From Pseudactinotalea suaedae (GTDB taxonomy: Bacteria > Actinomycetota > Actinomycetes > Actinomycetales > Beutenbergiaceae): 64,000 nucleotides of DNA. The notes under the pieces are model-generated. The model did no database searches. It was not told the origin of the DNA and saw nothing but the letters and a program-made list of their open reading frames with translations. Position numbers and translations under genes: made by a program. Location: the NCBI RefSeq assembly GCF_009733815.1, contig NZ_WNXY01000004.1:1-64000 (forward strand), read 5' to 3'. This document shows positions 61,071-64,000 of the stretch, in pieces (the stretch's first letter is position 1; every line of letters starts with the position of its first letter).

Positions 61071-61085
61071 GTGAGGTTACCTCAC
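61071..61085. promoter_or_regulatory. MarR operator candidate (15-bp palindrome)
   Basis: GTGAGGT-T-ACCTCAC is a perfect palindrome in the 135-bp gap between the divergent ABC exporter and MarR genes. It sits next to CATATA (61065-61070) and is a clear candidate for the binding site of the adjacent MarR protein. Binding is inferred. Confidence 0.65.
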
Positions 61086-61110
61086 CATGAGGCTCAACCA
61101 CTATCTCGGC

Positions 61111-61116
61111 TAGGGT
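61111..61116 (+). promoter_or_regulatory. -10 box for marR
   Basis: TAGGGT is followed by six bases (ATTCCC) and GTG 61123, with no Shine-Dalgarno. Leaderless pattern. Confidence 0.45.
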
Positions 61117-61122
61117 ATTCCC

Positions 61123-61545
61123 GTGCCCGCGCCCGAACCCGACACCAGCGAGCTGATCGTGCGTACCGCGAGGCAGCTGCGCCGGCGGTGGATGGCGTCG
61201 CTGGAACCCTGGGACATCACACCCCACGAGTTCCGGGCGCTGCACGCGACCACCCACGGTGAGGCGCCACGGCTGTCCGAGATCGCGGACCGGTTGCGGA
61301 TCGCGCCGCGGTCGGCCACCGAGGTCGTCGACAGCCTCGAGGCCAAGGGCCTGGTGCGTCGCACGCCCAGCCCCACCGACCGGCGGGCGGTCCTGGTGCA
61401 CCCCACCGACGCCGGCCGCGCCCTCGCCGAGGAGGTCGCACAGCACCGGTCCACCCTCGGCGAGGAGATGCTCGCCCCGCTCACCCCGGAGGAGGTCACG
61501 CACCTGCGCGACCTGCTCACCCGGATCCTCGACGACGCCCCCTGA
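61123..61545 (+). CDS. MarR-family regulator of ABC exporter
   Basis: A 140-residue MarR protein. The recognition helix region is LSEIADRLRIAPRSATEVV (about residues 51-69), with the wing DRRAVLVHPTDAG and dimerisation helices at both ends. The GTG start has TAGGGT six bases upstream. It likely binds the 15-bp palindrome at 61071 and represses the divergent exporter until a toxic substrate binds. Convergent with ispF, 7 bp away. Confidence 0.9.
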   Translation: MPAPEPDTSELIVRTARQLRRRWMASLEPWDITPHEFRALHATTHGEAPRLSEIADRLRIAPRSATEVVDSLEAKGLVRRTPSPTDRRAVLVHPTDAGRALAEEVAQHRSTLGEEMLAPLTPEEVTHLRDLLTRILDDAP

Positions 61546-61552
61546 ACCGCTG

Positions 61553-62029
61553 TCAGGGGGTGAAGACCAGTGCGGTCGCGATGGCCGCCAGCCCCTCGCC
61601 GCGACCCGTGAGGCCGAGGCCGTCGGTGGTGGTGGCCGAGAGCGTCACCGGAGCGCCTGCGGCCTCCGAGAGACGTCGCTGTGCCTCCTCGCGCACCCGC
61701 GCGAGCTTGGGTCGCGGACCGATCACCTGGACCGCGACGTTCCCGATCGCGAACCCGGCCGTCCGCACGCGCGCCGCGGCCTCGCCGAGCAACCGGACGC
61801 CGCTGGCGCCGGCCCACCGGGGGTCGTCGGTGCCGAACTGCGCGCCCAGGTCGCCCAGTCCTGCCGCGGAGAACAGTGCGTCCGCGGCCGCGTGGGCGGC
61901 GATGTCGCCGTCGGAGTGACCCTCGAGCGCGGGCTCGTCGGCGAACTCGATCCCCGCCAGCCACAGGCCGAGCCGCCCGTCCTCGGCGAACGCGTGCACG
62001 TCGACGCCGATCCCGGTGCGCGGCGTCAC
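61553..62029 (-). CDS. ispF: 2-C-methyl-D-erythritol 2,4-cyclodiphosphate synthase IspF
   Basis: A 158-residue MEP-pathway enzyme. Metal-binding residues are in GIGVDVHAF (Asp, His) and [13 protein letters not shown], with [15 protein letters not shown] near the end. It forms cyclic diphosphate from CDP-methylerythritol phosphate. GTG 62029 gives a GTGA overlap with ispD and is preferred; GTG 62035 is an alternative. Confidence 0.95.
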   Translation of the reverse strand: MTPRTGIGVDVHAFAEDGRLGLWLAGIEFADEPALEGHSDGDIAAHAAADALFSAAGLGDLGAQFGTDDPRWAGASGVRLLGEAAARVRTAGFAIGNVAVQVIGPRPKLARVREEAQRRLSEAAGAPVTLSATTTDGLGLTGRGEGLAAIATALVFTP

Positions 62030-62718
62030 GACCACTGCCCGCTCGCCAGCATGGCCTCGGCGAGCGCGAGGTCGACCCGGGTGGTGATCTTCATGGCCTG
62101 ATCCTCCCCCGCGACGACGCTGACCGCGACGTCGCTGAACCTCTCGACGAGACCGGCGTCGTCGCTGACCGCCGTGGACTCCGCCGCCGCCAGCGCGGCG
62201 CCCGCCGCGTGCACCTCGACGAGCAGGTCCCGCGCAAAGGCTTGCGGCGTCTGGACCGCCACGAGCTCGGTGCGGTCCAGCGTCTGGGAGACCACGCCCC
62301 CGCTCACGCGCTTGATGGTGTCGATGACCGCCAGCCCGGGGATGACCGCCCGGTCACCGGCCGCGAGCCGCTCCAGCAACCGCCCGATCAGCGCCGGCGA
62401 GGCCAGCGGTCGCGCCGCGTCGTGGACGAGGACGACGTCGGCGTCCGGCCCGAGGGCCGCGAGCCCTGCGGCCACCGACGCCTGCCTGCTCGCGCCTCCC
62501 GGGACGCACCGCGCCGACACCTCCGCGACGGCGCGGGCGATGTCGTCGTCACGCCCGGACGGGCAGGTGACGACGATCTCCTCGATCCCGGCCGCCCGCA
62601 GCCGGCGGGCGGCATGAACGACCAACGGGTCGGCGCCCAGGCGCACGAGCGCCTTGGGGTCAGCCGACCCGAGTCGAGTGCCCGATCCCGCGGCGGTGAG
62701 GATCGCGGAGGCGCGCAC
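62026..62718 (-). CDS. ispD: 2-C-methyl-D-erythritol 4-phosphate cytidylyltransferase IspD
   Basis: A 230-residue nucleotidyltransferase with the CTP loop [20 protein letters not shown] (residues about 6-25), HDAARPL and the basic residue in [10 protein letters not shown]. It activates methylerythritol phosphate with CTP for isoprenoid synthesis. It lies between carD (20 bp upstream) and ispF (overlapping), the conserved actinobacterial order carD-ispD-ispF. Start codon GTG. Confidence 0.95.
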   Translation of the reverse strand: MRASAILTAAGSGTRLGSADPKALVRLGADPLVVHAARRLRAAGIEEIVVTCPSGRDDDIARAVAEVSARCVPGGASRQASVAAGLAALGPDADVVLVHDAARPLASPALIGRLLERLAAGDRAVIPGLAVIDTIKRVSGGVVSQTLDRTELVAVQTPQAFARDLLVEVHAAGAALAAAESTAVSDDAGLVERFSDVAVSVVAGEDQAMKITTRVDLALAEAMLASGQWS

Positions 62719-62738
62719 CTGGGAATGACGTCCGTGGA

Positions 62739-63221
62739 CTACGAGGCGAGCACCTCGTCGAGGATGGCCTCAGCCTTCTCCTCCTCGGTGTGCTCGGCCA
62801 GCGCGAGCTCGGAGACCAGGATCTGGCGCGCACGCGCGAGCATGCGCTTCTCGCCGGCGGAGAGGCCACGGTCGGCGTCACGGCGCGAGAGGTCGCGCAC
62901 GACCTCGGCGACCTTGATGACGTCACCCGAGGCGATCTTCTCGACGTTCGCCTTGTAGCGGCGCGACCAGTTGGTGGGCTCCTCGGTGTACGGGGCGCGC
63001 AGCACCTCGAACACCTTCTCGAGACCCTCGTGATCGACGACGTCGCGGACACCGACGAGATCGCAGTTCTCCGCGGGCACCTCGATCGTCAGATCACCCT
63101 GCGCCACCTTGAGCCTGAGATACAACTTCTCCTCGCCGCGGATGACGCGCTTCGAGATCTCTTCGATGAGGGCCGCACCGTGGTGCGGGTAGACGACGGT
63201 CTCGCCGACTGTGAAGGTCAT
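62739..63221 (-). CDS. carD: RNA polymerase-binding transcription factor CarD
   Basis: A 160-residue essential global regulator in actinobacteria. The N-terminal RNAP-interacting domain is [20 protein letters not shown] and the C-terminal DNA-binding region includes [19 protein letters not shown] with the conserved Trp. It stabilises open promoter complexes. ATG 63221 is used because GGGGAG precedes it and the promoter at 63250 would lie inside a longer reading frame. Confidence 0.95.
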   Translation of the reverse strand: MTFTVGETVVYPHHGAALIEEISKRVIRGEEKLYLRLKVAQGDLTIEVPAENCDLVGVRDVVDHEGLEKVFEVLRAPYTEEPTNWSRRYKANVEKIASGDVIKVAEVVRDLSRRDADRGLSAGEKRMLARARQILVSELALAEHTEEEKAEAILDEVLAS

Positions 63222-63249
63222 GAGTTGGCACTCCCCTTTCCAACGGTTG

Positions 63250-63258
63250 AGTTTATCA
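63250..63258 (-). promoter_or_regulatory. Extended -10 promoter of carD
   Basis: On the minus strand TGATAAACT contains TGN followed by TAAACT (TANNNT). Transcription would start about 20 bases before ATG 63221, leaving room for the GGGGAG Shine-Dalgarno. Extended -10 type, inferred from sequence. Confidence 0.5.
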
Positions 63259-63443
63259 TTGAACCTGGCGCTCGACCGACCGTCGCTCAGAGCGTTTGCG
63301 CAGGTCACCGGCCCGCACGTCGCTGTGGGTCACGATGCTCCGGCGCGGAGCGGTCGCGGTCGCCCCGCCCGACGCTAGGCTTCGCTGTCGAGACCCTGGT
63401 CGAAGAATCGGTCGGATTCACGAGCCCTCGAGGAGCGCAGGAC

Positions 63444-63962
63444 ATGGCAGGTCGGACCGGAGCCGGACACGCACGTTGGATGTCGCGTGCGCTCGCCGCG
63501 CTGGCGATCGGGGCCGCCGCAGCGGCCGGGATCGGGGCTTGCTCGCCCATCAACACCCAGCTCGAGTACGCCCCCAGCGACGGCAACCGCGCCGAGCTCG
63601 GCGACGAGATCAGGGTCGAGAACCTGCTCGTCCTCACCACGGGTCAGGACGAGCCCGCGCTGGTCGTCGGCGGCGTCACCAACCGCACGGCCGAGACGAC
63701 CACGGTCACCTTCACCTTCGGCGCCGACGAGGCGGGCGCCACCGAGAGCCTGGACGTGCAGGTCGCGGGTCGCAGCACGGTGCTGCTCAACCCCTCGCAC
63801 GAGGACGGCGAGACCGCGATCCTCGAGGCGAGCCCGGTCGCGCCCGGCGCGAACCTCCCGGTGACGATCTCGACGCCGACCTCCGGCTCGACCACGGTCA
63901 ACGTCACCGTGCTCGACGGCACCCTGGCCCCGTACGACACCTACCTCGAGTTCCTCGACTAG
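63444..63962 (+). CDS. Predicted lipoprotein of unknown function
   Basis: A 172-residue exported protein. The signal peptide (ALAALAIGAAAAAGIGAC) ends in a lipobox with cysteine near residue 33, after which comes a beta-rich, acidic domain (EIRVENLLVLTTGQDEPALVV; TTTVTFTFGADEAGATE; TTVNVTVLDGTLAPYDTY). Small lipoproteins of this kind are found next to carD in other actinobacteria; function unknown. GAGGAG stands 11 bases before ATG 63444, and a longer frame upstream runs antisense through carD and is ignored. Confidence 0.85.
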   Translation: MAGRTGAGHARWMSRALAALAIGAAAAAGIGACSPINTQLEYAPSDGNRAELGDEIRVENLLVLTTGQDEPALVVGGVTNRTAETTTVTFTFGADEAGATESLDVQVAGRSTVLLNPSHEDGETAILEASPVAPGANLPVTISTPTSGSTTVNVTVLDGTLAPYDTYLEFLD

Positions 63963-64000
63963 CGCGAGCCGGCCGCGCCCGAGCAGCGGCGTCGGGCGGA

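Overview
This 64 kb window is high-GC chromosomal DNA from an actinobacterium, probably a Micrococcales-type soil or plant-litter saprotroph (for example the Ruaniaceae/Beutenbergiaceae neighbourhood; the rank below phylum is inference). Supporting signs are the carD-ispD-ispF and cysS-rlmB gene orders, a DUF222/HNH endonuclease, a WXG100 protein, DUF3263 and LytR_C proteins, a HrcA/CIRCE-controlled groEL, many GTG starts, and many genes with a TANNNT-like -10 box only 6-8 nt before the start codon (leaderless mRNAs). I see no prophage, insertion sequence, CRISPR array or integrase. The longest gene-free stretches are only about 220 bases.

Layout. 1-2450: molybdate uptake modABC with an HTH-TOBE protein, minus strand. 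2520-13717: two carbohydrate loci, each with its own LacI regulator. The first has a GH2 glycosidase divergent from lacI, an SDR and a Gfo/Idh/MocA dehydrogenase. The second has a GH127 beta-L-arabinofuranosidase, a solute-binding lipoprotein and two permeases, divergent from the second lacI. 13752-15366: an unknown protein and an HSD10-like SDR. 15443-19403: molybdenum cofactor operon moeZ-moeA-moaC-mobA-DUF6457-moaD. 19407-21158: inositol-phosphatase-like protein, small unknown protein, histidine phosphatase. 21171-23102: moaB-moaE-moaA. 23199-28567: two related HD-fold proteins around a WXG100 protein, an HhH-GPD protein, a DUF222 nuclease and a zinc-ribbon P-loop kinase.

28711-31150: MFS exporter under a strong inverted repeat, a RibD/DHFR-like protein and a broken acetyltransferase-like gene. 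31168-33059: groEL with two CIRCE elements and a strong terminator. 33042-41874: FAD oxidoreductase, GH15-like enzyme, LytR_C and DUF3263 proteins, ung, a frameshifted SGNH hydrolase, a GH140-like glycosidase and an S9 peptidase. Then tRNA-Thr(TGT), two tandem membrane-anchored DsbA-fold proteins (one without cysteines), a membrane Ser/Thr kinase, otsA-otsB, and a UgpC/MsmK-type sugar ABC ATPase. 49231-54955: DUF4032 protein, glyoxalase-like protein, unknown coiled-coil protein, rlmB, cysS. 55060-61545: two MarR-linked exporters plus a methyltransferase, a VOC protein, glutathione peroxidase and ogt. 61553-63962: ispF, ispD, carD and a lipoprotein.

How the genes work together. ModABC imports molybdate, and the split moe/moa/mob genes build molybdopterin cofactor; no molybdoenzyme is in the window, so the users lie elsewhere. 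The GH127 importer lacks its own ATPase, and the lone ATPase gene at 47962 is a plausible shared energiser. The rest is housekeeping, stress and detoxification functions. No complete novel system stands out. The most unusual items are the cysteine-free DsbA paralogue, the paired HD proteins with one degenerate HD motif, the MFS operator with no nearby regulator, two reading-frame lesions, and a repeated hairpin-forming element beside the tRNA.
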